DNA from: Kitasatospora sp. A2-31
Lineage (GTDB): Bacteria > Actinomycetota > Actinomycetes > Streptomycetales > Streptomycetaceae
Assembly: GCF_022288725.1 (NCBI RefSeq)
Contig: NZ_JAKNTA010000010.1
Location: 15,184-79,183, forward strand
Reading direction: 5' to 3'
DNA length: 64,000 bases
A model generated the notes under the pieces. It had not been told where the DNA came from. It saw nothing but the letters and a program-made list of their open reading frames with translations, and ran no database searches. The first letter of the stretch is position 1. Every line of letters begins with the position of its first letter. A program made the translations under genes and the position numbers. Of this stretch, positions 41,932 through 51,116 are shown in pieces.

Positions 41932-44900
41932 TCAGTCGGCCGTGACGCGCAGGTTGGCCAGGAGGGTCGCACCGTCCGGGGTGGTGGCGAGGACGCGACC
42001 GGAGCGGTGCCAGTGGGTGACGGCGTCGCCGTGGCGGCGGAGGCCGAGCGCCGGCGGGTGGGCGTTCGGGACGAACACGGTGGCGGTGGGCTCGGTACCC
42101 GGCCCGCTGCCGGTGTGGACCAGCACGCCGCTGCCGTCGGGGCCCGGCACGGCGAGCGCCCAATGGTCGCCGTCGGAGGTCGGGCCGTCTGGCGCGAAGC
42201 CGTCGACGACCGGGACGGGCCGGGTGACCGGGTGCTCGGCGGTCCAGCGCAGCTCGGTGCGGCCCTGCGGCCGACCGTCCGGTGACGCCCCGGCGCCCGG
42301 GGACGGCCCCGCACCGGCCGGCGGCCCCTCGCCCGCGACCGGGTGCACGGTGAGCAGGCCGCCGCACGCCAGCGCCGCCGACCGGCCGGGAATTCCGTCC
42401 AGTCGCAGCCGCGAGCGCAGCTCCCAGCCCGGCAGGTCCCAGCGCCAGAGCTCGACGAGCGCGGAGCCGTCGCGCACCGGCGAGAGCACCACGCCCGCGC
42501 ACCCGGTGGCGGTGCGGGCGAGCCCGCCCACCTGCCGCTCACCGTCGCCGAGTTCGCGCCAGACCACGGTCGGCCGGGGTGCGAGCGTGTCCAGCACCGC
42601 GATGCCGTCCTGGTCCACCGTGATCAGGTGGCGGCCGTCGAAGGAACGCACGATCTGCCGCGCGCGCAGCGTCGTCCAGGGGCGGACGGACCGGGTGGCG
42701 AGGTTGAGCCGGGAGATCTCCCGGACCTGGCCGTAGCCGGCCACCAGGAGCACGGCGCCGCCGTGGTCGGCCGGCACCAGCTGGTCGGCGGGCACGTCCC
42801 AGCGGGCCTTGGTGCGGCCGTCGGGGGCGAGCAGCCGGACACCGGCCTGCCCGCAGGCGACCAGGACGGCGCCGGAGCCGAGCAGGACGGCGTCCAGCAC
42901 CGGCAGCGTCCCGGGCCGGTCCGCCGCGACATGGGCGTGGACGGTGGGGCCGGTCGCCGGGCGGGCGGCCGGACGCGGCTTCGCCAGGTCGGCGGCGACC
43001 AGCGGATCGGCCCGCTTCAGCAGCCGCTGGTACCGGGCCTGCACGTCGGGCTCGCCGAGGGTGCCGCCGAAACCGCCGTCGCGGACGACCGCGCGGGCCG
43101 CGGCGGTGGCGAGTTCGCGGTCCGCGGCCGGATCGGCGGCCGGCAGCTGCGCCAGTGCGGCCGCCAGCGCCGAGCGGCCGGTGGCGACGCCGTCCCCGTT
43201 GCCGTCGAGGACGGCGACGGCGAGGGCCCGGGTGGCCTCCCCCGCGCCCAGCGCGAGCAGGTACGGCAGGGCGCGGCCGCGGGTCGGCCCACCGAGGGCG
43301 ACCGCATCGCGCAGGTCGGCGGCGGCCGCGGGGCGCAGGGCCTCCTCCGGCCAGAGGGCCTCGACGGCGCCCAGGTGGTCGCCGGCCTCCCGGCAGTGGG
43401 CGGCCCAGGCCCGGCGCAGCTCGCGGGCGGCGGCCGGGTCGTCGGCGGCGAGGCGCCCGACGGCCGCGGCGAAGGCGGCCCGGCGGTGGGCGATGCGCAG
43501 GGCCCGCTCGCGCTCGCCGGCCCGCCACCAGAGCCGGATCACGAGGTCGGCGGCGAGGTCGCGGCCCTCGGCCAGCTCGGCGGCCTGGCCGCTGCGGCCG
43601 TGCCGGTCCAGCAGGGCGACCGCCTCGGCCGGGGCGTTCAGCAGGTCGGCGAGGACGTACGCCGCCTCGTCGATCCGGCCGGCGTGCTCCAACTCCTCGG
43701 CGGCGCGCCGGTAGAGAGCGGCGAGGTGCTGGTGGACGGTGGGCCCGGAGAGCGGTGAGGCACCGCCGGCGGTGCCGACCCGCGGAGTGGGGCGGAGGGC
43801 GCCGGTGTGGCGGCGGGGCAGGCCGAGCGCGAGCCACGGCCGGTGCTCGGCCTGCCCGTCTCCGGCCAGCCGGACCGCGTCCCGCAGGGCCGCCTCCCAC
43901 CGGCGCTGCTCGAACGCCCGGGTCAGCTCGCGCAGGTAGCGGGCGTGGCGGTCGCGGATCAGCGCGCCGGCCGGGCTGCGCAGCGCCAGGCGGGCCAGCA
44001 GCCCGCGGAGCAGCGGGCCCCGGGGACGGCGGCGCCGGGCGGCCCCGGCCGCCGTGGACCCGGTGGCCGCCGAGGCGGACCCGGTAGCCGCCGAACCGGC
44101 AGCCGCCGCGGGCCCGGTCGCCGAAGCGTCGCCGGCCGCGGTCCCCGCACCGGCGGTGCGGCGGCCGCCGGAGGCGCCGGCCAGGACCATCGCGAGCACG
44201 ACCAACCCGAGTCCCGGGTACGGGCTGTCCTCCCCGGTCAGCCGGCGGTAGAGGACGATGAGCAGTCCGGGGACCACCACAGCACCGAGCAGCACCCTGG
44301 CGACGAGACGGATCGGTCCGGCGGGCCGCGTCCGGCGGGCTCGCCCGCCCGGGGAGGGCCGGTGGAGCCGCCGTCCGGCCCACGACGGCTGCCCGAGCCG
44401 CACGGCGAACCGCCGGCGGAGTCCGCCCGGCCGGCGGCCGTCGTTCCCCTCGCCCTCGGTGAGCCACCGGGCGCGTTCGCTCCGCGGCCCGATGCCGGCC
44501 GCCGCCCGCAGGTCCGGCCGGGGTCGCTGCGGCAGGTCCTCCCGGACGGGCACGGCCTCCGGTTCGGCAGGGCCGACCGGCCGGGGGCGGTGGAGGGTGA
44601 GGCCCGCGGGATCGAGCCAACCGGAGGGGTCCAGCTCGGCCAGGGCGGACAGCCGGTGCACGACCGTCACCCCACCTGCGGAGACGGCGAGTCGGCCCGC
44701 GGCGGCGGCCGCCGGGTCGGCGCCCACGGCGGCCAGGGCACCGCCGTCCGTCCGCACCACGGGCAGGCCGGGTGCCCGGTCGGCGCGGGCCTCGACCGGG
44801 TCGACGAGGGTGAGCAGCCAGCGGCCGTCCGGCAGCGCGTGCAGCGCGGCACCCTCCTGCCAGTCGGCGAGGACGCGCTCGGCGGCCTCGGCCGTGCCGA

Positions 44901-44973
44901 TCACCGGCGTGTCGAGGACGAAGCCGGCGGCGGTGACGGTGGCGCGGAACTCCGCGCCCGGGGTGGCGCTCAT
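41932..44973 (-). CDS. bpX6-like large protein of a MoxR system
   Basis: 1013 aa. The N-terminal domain (EFRATVTAAGFVLDTPVIGTAE, then LHALPDGRWLLTLVDPVEARADRAPGLPVV) is followed by a predicted membrane hairpin (VARVLLGAVVVPGLLIVLY; GLGLVVLAMVLAG), a long helical repeat region (about 340-700), and a C-terminal beta-propeller (GQAGVRLLAPDGRTKARWDV; IVRSFDGRHLITVDQDGIAVLD). This matches what I recall of proteins annotated bpX6. Start ATG overlaps the upstream stop (ATGA). The operon suggests it is a scaffold or effector of the MoxR ATPase; its activity is unknown. Confidence 0.65.
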   Translation of the reverse strand: MSATPGAEFRATVTAAGFVLDTPVIGTAEAAERVLADWQEGAALHALPDGRWLLTLVDPVEARADRAPGLPVVRTDGGALAAVGADPAAAAAGRLAVSAGGVTVVHRLSALAELDPSGWLDPAGLTLHRPRPVGPAEPEAVPVREDLPQRPRPDLRAAAGIGPRSERARWLTEGEGNDGRRPGGLRRRFAVRLGQPSWAGRRLHRPSPGGRARRTRPAGPIRLVARVLLGAVVVPGLLIVLYRRLTGEDSPYPGLGLVVLAMVLAGASGGRRTAGAGTAAGDASATGPAAAAGSAATGSASAATGSTAAGAARRRRPRGPLLRGLLARLALRSPAGALIRDRHARYLRELTRAFEQRRWEAALRDAVRLAGDGQAEHRPWLALGLPRRHTGALRPTPRVGTAGGASPLSGPTVHQHLAALYRRAAEELEHAGRIDEAAYVLADLLNAPAEAVALLDRHGRSGQAAELAEGRDLAADLVIRLWWRAGERERALRIAHRRAAFAAAVGRLAADDPAAARELRRAWAAHCREAGDHLGAVEALWPEEALRPAAAADLRDAVALGGPTRGRALPYLLALGAGEATRALAVAVLDGNGDGVATGRSALAAALAQLPAADPAADRELATAAARAVVRDGGFGGTLGEPDVQARYQRLLKRADPLVAADLAKPRPAARPATGPTVHAHVAADRPGTLPVLDAVLLGSGAVLVACGQAGVRLLAPDGRTKARWDVPADQLVPADHGGAVLLVAGYGQVREISRLNLATRSVRPWTTLRARQIVRSFDGRHLITVDQDGIAVLDTLAPRPTVVWRELGDGERQVGGLARTATGCAGVVLSPVRDGSALVELWRWDLPGWELRSRLRLDGIPGRSAALACGGLLTVHPVAGEGPPAGAGPSPGAGASPDGRPQGRTELRWTAEHPVTRPVPVVDGFAPDGPTSDGDHWALAVPGPDGSGVLVHTGSGPGTEPTATVFVPNAHPPALGLRRHGDAVTHWHRSGRVLATTPDGATLLANLRVTAD

Positions 44974-46658
44974 TCCGCGCTCCAGAACTGGAAGTCGATC
45001 CGGCCGGTGTTGGCGTCGCCGATCAGGATCAGGCCGGCCTCCTTCTCCACGGCGATCAGCGGCTCGCTGGGGTGCACGGCGACCGGTCCCAGGCCGCCGG
45101 AGAAGCGGCTCAGCGTCCGGACGCCGTCGGCGCGGACGCTGCGCACCGTCCGCCCGTCCCGGCTGCAGGTGATGAGGGCGGGCTGACGCCCGCTCACCAG
45201 GCCGATCACGTCGGCCTGCTCCTGGAAGGAGATCCTGGACTCCTCCCCCAGCTGGTCCATCACGTGCCACGACCGCCCGTCGTCCGACCAGGCCTGCGCG
45301 CCATTGCCGTGCAGGAAGTGGCGCGAGCCGACGGCCTGGGGAAGCGGCATGAGCATGGTGAACAGCCGCGGTTCGCGGAACGGGTTGAACTGCTCCCGGT
45401 CATGGGTGCCCCGGCCGGCCTCGCCGTCGGGGGTGGCGGTGCCGTCCGGTGCGATCCGCCACCAGCGGCCGGACAGCGGCAGCAGCAGGTCGTCGCCCTC
45501 GCGCAGCAGCGGCAGGACCGGACGGGCGAAGTGCTCCGCCACCGCGTCGGGGTCGGTGTCGAGGTCGGCGAGGTCGACGGTGTAGCCGCCGGGCTCGCCG
45601 AAGGGTCGGCCGACGACGTGCGGGACCAGCCGGTCGCCCCGGACCTGGAGGGCGACCAGGCGCCGGGCGATGCGCCCGGCGGCGAGCACCGGCCCGGCCA
45701 GGTCGTGGCGGCGCGCGCGGACGCCGACCGTCCGGCGGCCGTCCGCGTGCGGCAGGTTGACGGCGAGCAGGGTGCTGGGCTCCGCGCCGCGGGCGATCAG
45801 GGTGCGGGCGCCGTTGGGGAAGGCGGGCAGTGCTCGGTCAGCCGCCGCCCGAGGGCGGCCGCGCCGCCCGGCGGCGGGCCCGGGTCGCCGGAACTCCGCG
45901 CCGCGCAGTGCGCGGACGGCGATGTCCCCCGCGGGCAGGGGGAGTTCGGCCGTACCGCCGGCGAGCCGAACGAGGACGCGGTCGGCGCCGTCAGCGGTCC
46001 ACCGGGCGGGTTCGGCGGTCAGTGTCCGGGGGTGGGCGGGGAGCCGGTCGGCGAGCCGCGGCGAGGTGAGCAGCCAGGCCTGGTCGGCGTCGTCCAGCGC
46101 GGCCCGGGCCCGTTGCACGTCCTCGGGGGTCGGGTCGGCCGACCGGCGGGCGGCGAGCCAGGTCGGCAGCAGCTCGGCGAGCCCGCCGGTCAGCCAGCGG
46201 CCGGAGGGGTCGCCGAGGACGCCGACGACCAGTTCGGTGCCGCGCGCGGCGGCGCGGCGGTGCAGGACGAGGAGCGCGGCGAGCTGGACCAGGCGCCCGG
46301 CGCCGGCCTGGGTGGGGCCGGCGTCGACCAGGGCGGCGATCCGGCCGCGGCCTGCCGGGCTTCGGAACTCGGTTGCCAGGTGGAGCAGTTCGCCGTCGGC
46401 GAGGCGGCGGAGGAACTCGTCCGGGAACTCGTCGGCGAGCAGCCACTCGGAGGGCAGGAGCTGGTCCGGCCGGCCGGTGCGGGCCAGGCCGCCGACGCCG
46501 TCCGGCTCGCCGATCGTGTCGACGACCGACTCGTGGTCGCCGACGAGGCGGTCCAGGCGCAGCAGCAACGGGCCGAGGGCCACGGCCAGTTCGGGGCTGA
46601 CCGCGGACAGGGCGGCGGCCCACGGCGCGAGGGCGGCGGGCAGGCGGCTGCTCGTCAT
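44970..46658 (-). CDS. vWA-like plus beta-propeller protein of a MoxR system
   Basis: 562 aa from ATG 46658, overlapping the upstream stop by 4 bp. Residues about 80-190 look like a vWA fold (IAALVDAGPTQAGAGRLVQLA, then LVVGVLGDPSGRW) with a modified metal site (DAGPTQ where DxSxS is usual). The second half has propeller blades (PVLPLLREGDDLLLPLSGRWW; RSWHVMDQLGEESRISF; RTVRSVRADGVRTLSRFSGG). MoxR ATPases typically act with vWA partners. Domain assignment is by eye. Confidence 0.6.
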   Translation of the reverse strand: MTSSRLPAALAPWAAALSAVSPELAVALGPLLLRLDRLVGDHESVVDTIGEPDGVGGLARTGRPDQLLPSEWLLADEFPDEFLRRLADGELLHLATEFRSPAGRGRIAALVDAGPTQAGAGRLVQLAALLVLHRRAAARGTELVVGVLGDPSGRWLTGGLAELLPTWLAARRSADPTPEDVQRARAALDDADQAWLLTSPRLADRLPAHPRTLTAEPARWTADGADRVLVRLAGGTAELPLPAGDIAVRALRGAEFRRPGPAAGRRGRPRAAADRALPAFPNGARTLIARGAEPSTLLAVNLPHADGRRTVGVRARRHDLAGPVLAAGRIARRLVALQVRGDRLVPHVVGRPFGEPGGYTVDLADLDTDPDAVAEHFARPVLPLLREGDDLLLPLSGRWWRIAPDGTATPDGEAGRGTHDREQFNPFREPRLFTMLMPLPQAVGSRHFLHGNGAQAWSDDGRSWHVMDQLGEESRISFQEQADVIGLVSGRQPALITCSRDGRTVRSVRADGVRTLSRFSGGLGPVAVHPSEPLIAVEKEAGLILIGDANTGRIDFQFWSAE

Positions 46659-47221
46659 CGGCGGACGCTCCGCGGTGCGGCGGCCCGAGCCGCAGTCGCC
46701 GCCGGGCCGGACGCGCTCCCGGCCGCGGACGCGGCGGGGCCGGCCAGGGCGTCGAGCGCGTCCGGCGAGGTGAGCGGCGGGGGCGGGTCGGCGACGAGGG
46801 CCCGGCCGGGGACGAGGGCGCAGAGCCGCCCCTCCGCCGCCCCCAGGGCCCGGCGCCAGAGCACGGCGGCCGGCCCGGGACGGGCGGTGGTGGGGACCAG
46901 CAGTCCGGCGTCGCGGCCGAGGTAGCGGGCACCGTCGGCCCACGGGAGGTCGGCCTCCGGGCCGAGGACCAGCAGGGCACGGTCGGCGGCGGGCAGGCTC
47001 GGGTCGTCGTCGACGAGCACGCCGAGCCGGGCGCCGGCGCGCAGCCGCTCCCGGGCGGCGGCGGCCAGGGCGGGCACGGCGTCACCGAGCGCGAGGACGG
47101 CGGCCGCGGGCAGCGGGGGCTCCCGGCGTTCCCAGCGGAGCGCGAACGCCGGCGGCCGGGTGCCGGGGCCGGGCCCGGAGTCGTACGGGCCGGCCGGGCG
47201 CGGCGGCTGAGCGGTGGTCAC
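46655..47221 (-). CDS. bpX5-like small protein of a MoxR system
   Basis: 188 aa from GTG 47221, overlapping both neighbours by 4 bp. A compact domain (FALRWERREPPLPAAAVLALGDA, LGVLVDDDPSLPAADRALLVLG, WRRALGAAEGRLCALVPG) is followed by an Ala/Pro-rich tail. Position between MoxR and the vWA-like gene matches what I recall as bpX5. Biochemical role unknown. Confidence 0.55.
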   Translation of the reverse strand: MTTAQPPRPAGPYDSGPGPGTRPPAFALRWERREPPLPAAAVLALGDAVPALAAAARERLRAGARLGVLVDDDPSLPAADRALLVLGPEADLPWADGARYLGRDAGLLVPTTARPGPAAVLWRRALGAAEGRLCALVPGRALVADPPPPLTSPDALDALAGPAASAAGSASGPAATAARAAAPRSVRR

Positions 47222-48465
47222 GAGGGCGTGACCGCCGCGACCAGGTCGGCGCGTATCCCCGCCAGGGCGGCGGGGAGGTCCGCCGGGTCGAAGCCGGCGT
47301 CGATCTCCCGCAGCGCCGCCTCCAGCCGCAGCCGGGAGTCACGCCCGGCGGGGAGGCCGCGGTGCTCGGCGAGCAGCGCACTGCCGGCCCGGGCCAGCCG
47401 CTCGGCACGCGCGGCCGTGCTGCGGGAAAGCTCCTCGGCGGCGTGCGCCAGACTGCGGTTGGCGGCCTTCTCCACCAGGTCGGCCAGGGTGTCGCGGGCC
47501 AGCGCCTGGGTGTCGGCGGTGGGCGCGATCAGCGGCAGCACCCACAGGTCGCGCGCGGAGGCGGCGGTCCGGCCGTCCAGCACGGCGGCGGCCGCGACCA
47601 GGCGCTGGGAGCGCACCGCCCGCCGGTCGCTGAGCGGCACGCCGGCGCTGCGCAGGCGGCGCAACGCGGTGCCGAGCAGCGGGGTGACGTCGTCGAGGTC
47701 GCAGGTGCGGGCGGCGGTGGCGAGCCGGTCGACCGCACCGAGCAGGCCGCCCGGAGCGGCCGGGGCGGCCGCCGGACGGCGGCCGGCCTCCAGCAGTTCC
47801 TCCAGCCGGGCGTCGGCCACCGGCTCGACGAAGACCCGGGCCAGGAAGCGGTCGGCGAAGGCGGCCAGGGCCGGGTCCTCCGGCAACCGGTTGGCGGCTC
47901 CCACGCAGACCCGCAGCGGGCTGTCGAGGACGGTGCGGCCGCGGCGGAAGACCCGTTCGTTCAGCAGTCCGAGCAGGGTGTTGAGCACTGCGGTGGAGCC
48001 GAGGAACACCTCGTCGAGGAAGGCGATCTCCGCCTCGGGCAGCATCCCGGCGGTCTCGAACTCGACCCGGCCCTCGCGCAGACCGCGCAGGTCCACGGGG
48101 CCGAAGAGCTCGTTCGGCTCGGTGAAGCGGCCGAGCAGGTACTCGAAGTACCGCCCGCCGAGCTGACCGGCGATCCGGCGCACGGCCTCGGACTTGGCGG
48201 TGCCGGGCGCGCCCACGACCAGCAGGTGCTCCCCGGCGACCGCGCAGAGCGTGACCACCTCGGCCACCGTCTCGCGGTCGACCAGTCCACGGCCGGCGGC
48301 GGTCACGGCGGCGCCGACCAGCTCGGCGTCGGCGGCCACGGCGGCCACGGCCGCAGCGGCGGCCGCGTTGGCCGGAGACGGCCACGTCGCTGCGCCTGCC
48401 GCGGTCTCCGCGGTCTCCGCGGGGGGAACGGTGGTCGAATCGGCGTTCGTCTCGGTCACGAGCAC
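47218..48465 (-). CDS. MoxR-family AAA+ ATPase
   Basis: 415 aa from GTG 48465; GTG 48459 is an alternative. Walker A LLVVGAPGTAKSEAVRRIAG, FEYLLGRFTEPNELFGPVDL (MoxR/RavA type), Walker B AEIAFLDEVFLGS, sensor 1 CVGAANRLPEDPALAAFADRF, arginine region following. MoxR ATPases remodel or load partner proteins, usually with a vWA subunit. It is the first gene of a four-gene operon in which every junction overlaps by 4 bp. Confidence 0.9.
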   Translation of the reverse strand: MLVTETNADSTTVPPAETAETAAGAATWPSPANAAAAAAVAAVAADAELVGAAVTAAGRGLVDRETVAEVVTLCAVAGEHLLVVGAPGTAKSEAVRRIAGQLGGRYFEYLLGRFTEPNELFGPVDLRGLREGRVEFETAGMLPEAEIAFLDEVFLGSTAVLNTLLGLLNERVFRRGRTVLDSPLRVCVGAANRLPEDPALAAFADRFLARVFVEPVADARLEELLEAGRRPAAAPAAPGGLLGAVDRLATAARTCDLDDVTPLLGTALRRLRSAGVPLSDRRAVRSQRLVAAAAVLDGRTAASARDLWVLPLIAPTADTQALARDTLADLVEKAANRSLAHAAEELSRSTAARAERLARAGSALLAEHRGLPAGRDSRLRLEAALREIDAGFDPADLPAALAGIRADLVAAVTPS

Positions 48466-48727
48466 CGGAGTCTACGGGCCGCCGATCCGCACCCACCAAC
48501 GGGTTTCGGTTCGCGGCCGGGGTGGCGCGTCGGCCGGCCGGCTCGGCACTCGGCACGGGCGTCGATCCCGGGCCGGAGGCCCTGAGCAGGCCCCCGCCGG
48601 TACGCCGGGCTGCCGACCCCGCCGACCCGCCGCCGCCCGGACGGCGGGTCGGCGCCGCGCCGTCGGCGAACCGGGGTAGGAATGACAGCCGGGGGCGGAA
48701 CACGGCAACGGCAAGGACAGGCGCACG

Positions 48728-49417
48728 GTGGACCAGCACATCGCCGCACGACTCCACGCACTCCGAAGCGAGTTGGCTCCGAACGGCGACCAGCCGGCGC
48801 TGGTCCGGGCCGTCGCCTCGGGCGAGGCCCCGCTCGGCGCGCTCGCCGAACTCGCCGCCCAGCAGCAGCGGATCATCGTCTCCGACCGCCGCAGCCTGCT
48901 GCTACTCGCCACCCGGTGCGCCGACCGGCCGCTCGGCGCCTGGTTCGCCGGCCTCGCCGACGGCGAGAGCGCGGCCCTGCGCACCCTGCCGGCGCTCGCC
49001 GCCGCCTGCGGGCTGGGCCCGGACGAGACCGCCGCCCGTCCACCACTGCCCGGCTGCCAGGCCTACCCCGCCTACCTGGCCTGGCTCGCGCTCAACGGCC
49101 GACCGGCCGCCGTCGTGGTCGCGATGGTCGCCAACTTCACCGCCTGGGGCGGCTACTGCGCCGCCGTCGCCGACGGGCTCCGCCGCCACTACGGCTTCTC
49201 CGACGAGGCCTGCGCCTTCTTCGACTTCTTCGCCCGGCCGGCCGACGCCCTGGAGGAGCAGGCCGCGGACGCCCTCGCCCCGGAATCCCCGGGCGGCAAC
49301 GACTTCGCCACCGCCCGCGAGTACGGCACCCTCCTGCAGGCGTACGAGCAGCTGTTCTGGGAGTCACTGGCCGCCGCCCGGACCGTCACCGGCCGGGCCG
49401 CCCGCCCCGGCCGCTGA
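48728..49417 (+). CDS. TenA/THI-4/PqqC-like protein (heme oxygenase fold)
   Basis: 229 aa from GTG. An all-helical protein with QAYPAYLAWLALNGRPAAVVVAMVANFTAWGGYCAAVADGL (read in parts) and a FSDEACAFFDFFA segment, matching the TenA-like family. TenA proteins salvage thiamine pyrimidines or act as small oxygenases. The usual catalytic Cys region is not certain here. Divergent from the MoxR operon with a 262-bp gap. Confidence 0.75.
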   Translation: MDQHIAARLHALRSELAPNGDQPALVRAVASGEAPLGALAELAAQQQRIIVSDRRSLLLLATRCADRPLGAWFAGLADGESAALRTLPALAAACGLGPDETAARPPLPGCQAYPAYLAWLALNGRPAAVVVAMVANFTAWGGYCAAVADGLRRHYGFSDEACAFFDFFARPADALEEQAADALAPESPGGNDFATAREYGTLLQAYEQLFWESLAAARTVTGRAARPGR

Positions 49418-49435
49418 ACCCCGGGCGCCGGAGCC

Positions 49436-49864
49436 TCACGAACCCGTGACGACCTGCTCCAGGAGCCCGTGCAGGACGCGCTGGTCCTCGGCGGTGAGGG
49501 TGGACAGCGGGGAGTCCAGGGCGAGGAGTCCGAGAAGACGTTCCCGCAGTGCGGCGCCCTCGGCCGTGAGGACGAGGTGCTTGGCGCGCCGGTCGGTGGG
49601 GTGCGGACGGCGCTCGACCAGGCGCTGCTTCTCCAGCCTGTCGACCACGAAGGTGGCGTTGGAGGGCTCGCAGCACATCCGCTCGGCGAGCTCCCGCATG
49701 GTCATCGGCCCGCTCATCTCCCGCAGTGCGGTCGCCTGGGCCGAGGTGAGGCCCAGGGTGGCGGCACGCTCCCGGACGTGCTCGGCGATCCGCTGGGCCA
49801 GCCCGTTCACCAGCCCGCACAGCTGTCGCTCGGCGATGGCCTGTGACTCCGGGGACGTCGGCAT
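49436..49864 (-). CDS. MarR-family transcriptional regulator
   Basis: 142 aa. Winged helix: LTSAQATALREMSGPMTMRELAERMCCEPSNATFVVDRLEKQ, wing LVERRPHPTDRRAKHLVLTAEG. Divergent from an MBL-fold hydrolase with a palindromic site between them, the usual autoregulated MarR layout. The CC pair in the recognition helix region (RMCCEPSN) might allow redox sensing (inference). Confidence 0.9.
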   Translation of the reverse strand: MPTSPESQAIAERQLCGLVNGLAQRIAEHVRERAATLGLTSAQATALREMSGPMTMRELAERMCCEPSNATFVVDRLEKQRLVERRPHPTDRRAKHLVLTAEGAALRERLLGLLALDSPLSTLTAEDQRVLHGLLEQVVTGS

Positions 49865-49903
49865 GCCGCCAGTCTAGCAACTCCATCAAGCCAGCATATT
49901 TCT

Positions 49904-49922
49904 AGCTTGAATGATTCAAGCT
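49904..49922. promoter_or_regulatory. MarR operator between marR and the MBL hydrolase
   Basis: AGCTTGAAT-G-ATTCAAGCT is a perfect 9-bp inverted repeat around one base. It is flanked by half-sites ATCAAGC (49885-49891) and GCTTGAT (49920-49926), and the overlapping TTCAAGCTTGAT forms a second palindrome. It is 40 bp from the MarR start and 77 bp from the hydrolase start. Confidence 0.7.
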
Positions 49923-49998
49923 TGATGATTATGGTGGCCGCCGTGGCCGTGAAGAGCGCGGCGCCGTGCCGCCGGCGGCGCACAAGGGGAGAGGACTC

Positions 49999-50883
49999 AT
50001 GACCGACGTGACGGTGAACCAGAACGAGCGACTGCGCCGACCTGCGGGAATCCGCTCGATACGGCTGGGCGACACCAAGGTGTCGTACGTACCGGACGGC
50101 GACGTGCGGCTCCGGCCGCTCGACCTGCTCCAGGACACCAGCGAGGAGGTCTGGGCGGCGCACCCGGAGTACCTGGACGCCACCGGCCACCTCGTGGGAA
50201 GCATCGGCAGCCTGCTGGTGGAGCACGGCGACCGGGCGCTGCTGATCGACGCGGGCTTCGGCCCGCAGACGCTGGAGATGCCGGAAGGCCCGGTCGGTGT
50301 GATCCACGGCGGTGCGCTCCCGCACAGCCTGGCCGAGCTCGGCCGGAGCCCCGAGGACATCGAGGCGGTGGCCTTCACCCACCTCCACGTCGATCACCTT
50401 GGCTGGGCCTGCCATCCCGCACCCGGCGGTGACCGGCCCGTGTTCACCCGCGCCGAGTACCTGATCTCCGAGTCGGAGTGGGAGCGGCGGGACATCCTGG
50501 AGGAGCAGGGCATGACCGAGCAGGTCGCCGCCCTCGCCCCGCGCGTTCGTACGATCGCCGACGGGCAGGAGATCTTCCCCGGCGTGCGCGTGCGGATCAC
50601 CCCCGGCCACACCGTAGGGCACGCCGAGTACGTCATCACCGGGGGTGGACGCCGCCTGATCGCCTTCGGCGACGCCGTGCACTCGCCCCTCCAGATCGAC
50701 CACCCCGCGTGGTCCGCGGCCTTCGACCACGACCGGGCCCGGACCGCCGACCACCGCCGCCGCCTCGTCGCCGAGCTGGCGGAGCCCGACACGATCGGCT
50801 TCGGCGTCCACTTCGCCGACGTGGTGTTCGGACGCGTACAGCAGGACGCGGACGGGCCCGCCTGGCGACCCGTGGACGCCTGA
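49999..50883 (+). CDS. MBL-fold metallo-hydrolase
   Basis: 294 aa from ATG 49999 with GGGGAGAGG upstream. Zinc-site motif FTHLHVDHLGW (HxHxDH), later His in TPGHTVGHAEYV and Asp in AFGDAVHSP, and a final His near FGVHFADVVFG. Resembles the lactonase/AttM and methyl-parathion hydrolase branch. Target of the divergent MarR regulator; the substrate is unknown. Confidence 0.88.
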   Translation: MTDVTVNQNERLRRPAGIRSIRLGDTKVSYVPDGDVRLRPLDLLQDTSEEVWAAHPEYLDATGHLVGSIGSLLVEHGDRALLIDAGFGPQTLEMPEGPVGVIHGGALPHSLAELGRSPEDIEAVAFTHLHVDHLGWACHPAPGGDRPVFTRAEYLISESEWERRDILEEQGMTEQVAALAPRVRTIADGQEIFPGVRVRITPGHTVGHAEYVITGGGRRLIAFGDAVHSPLQIDHPAWSAAFDHDRARTADHRRRLVAELAEPDTIGFGVHFADVVFGRVQQDADGPAWRPVDA

Positions 50884-51116
50884 GCGGCGGGTGGACCTCG
50901 TCGACCGGGCGACGGCGTCCCAGCCGATCGCCCGGTCCGGCGGGGCTACGGGTCGGTCGGCCCGAGGCGGCGCGGCGTCCGCCGGACAGGGCCTCCCGCG
51001 GCGCGTCCGGCCGGGTCCGCCCCGCTCCGCACCCGGCGTTGCGTACGGTCGGTGACGTCGCGGCCGACCTCCGGCCGCCGGGCCGGGCGCCCCACCGCCG
51101 AAGGAGACCCGCTGCC

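Noticed and set aside
41932..45270. Upstream extension of the bpX6-like protein to 45270
   Set aside because: The extension overlaps the real vWA-like gene; the ATGA overlap at 44973 is the natural start.
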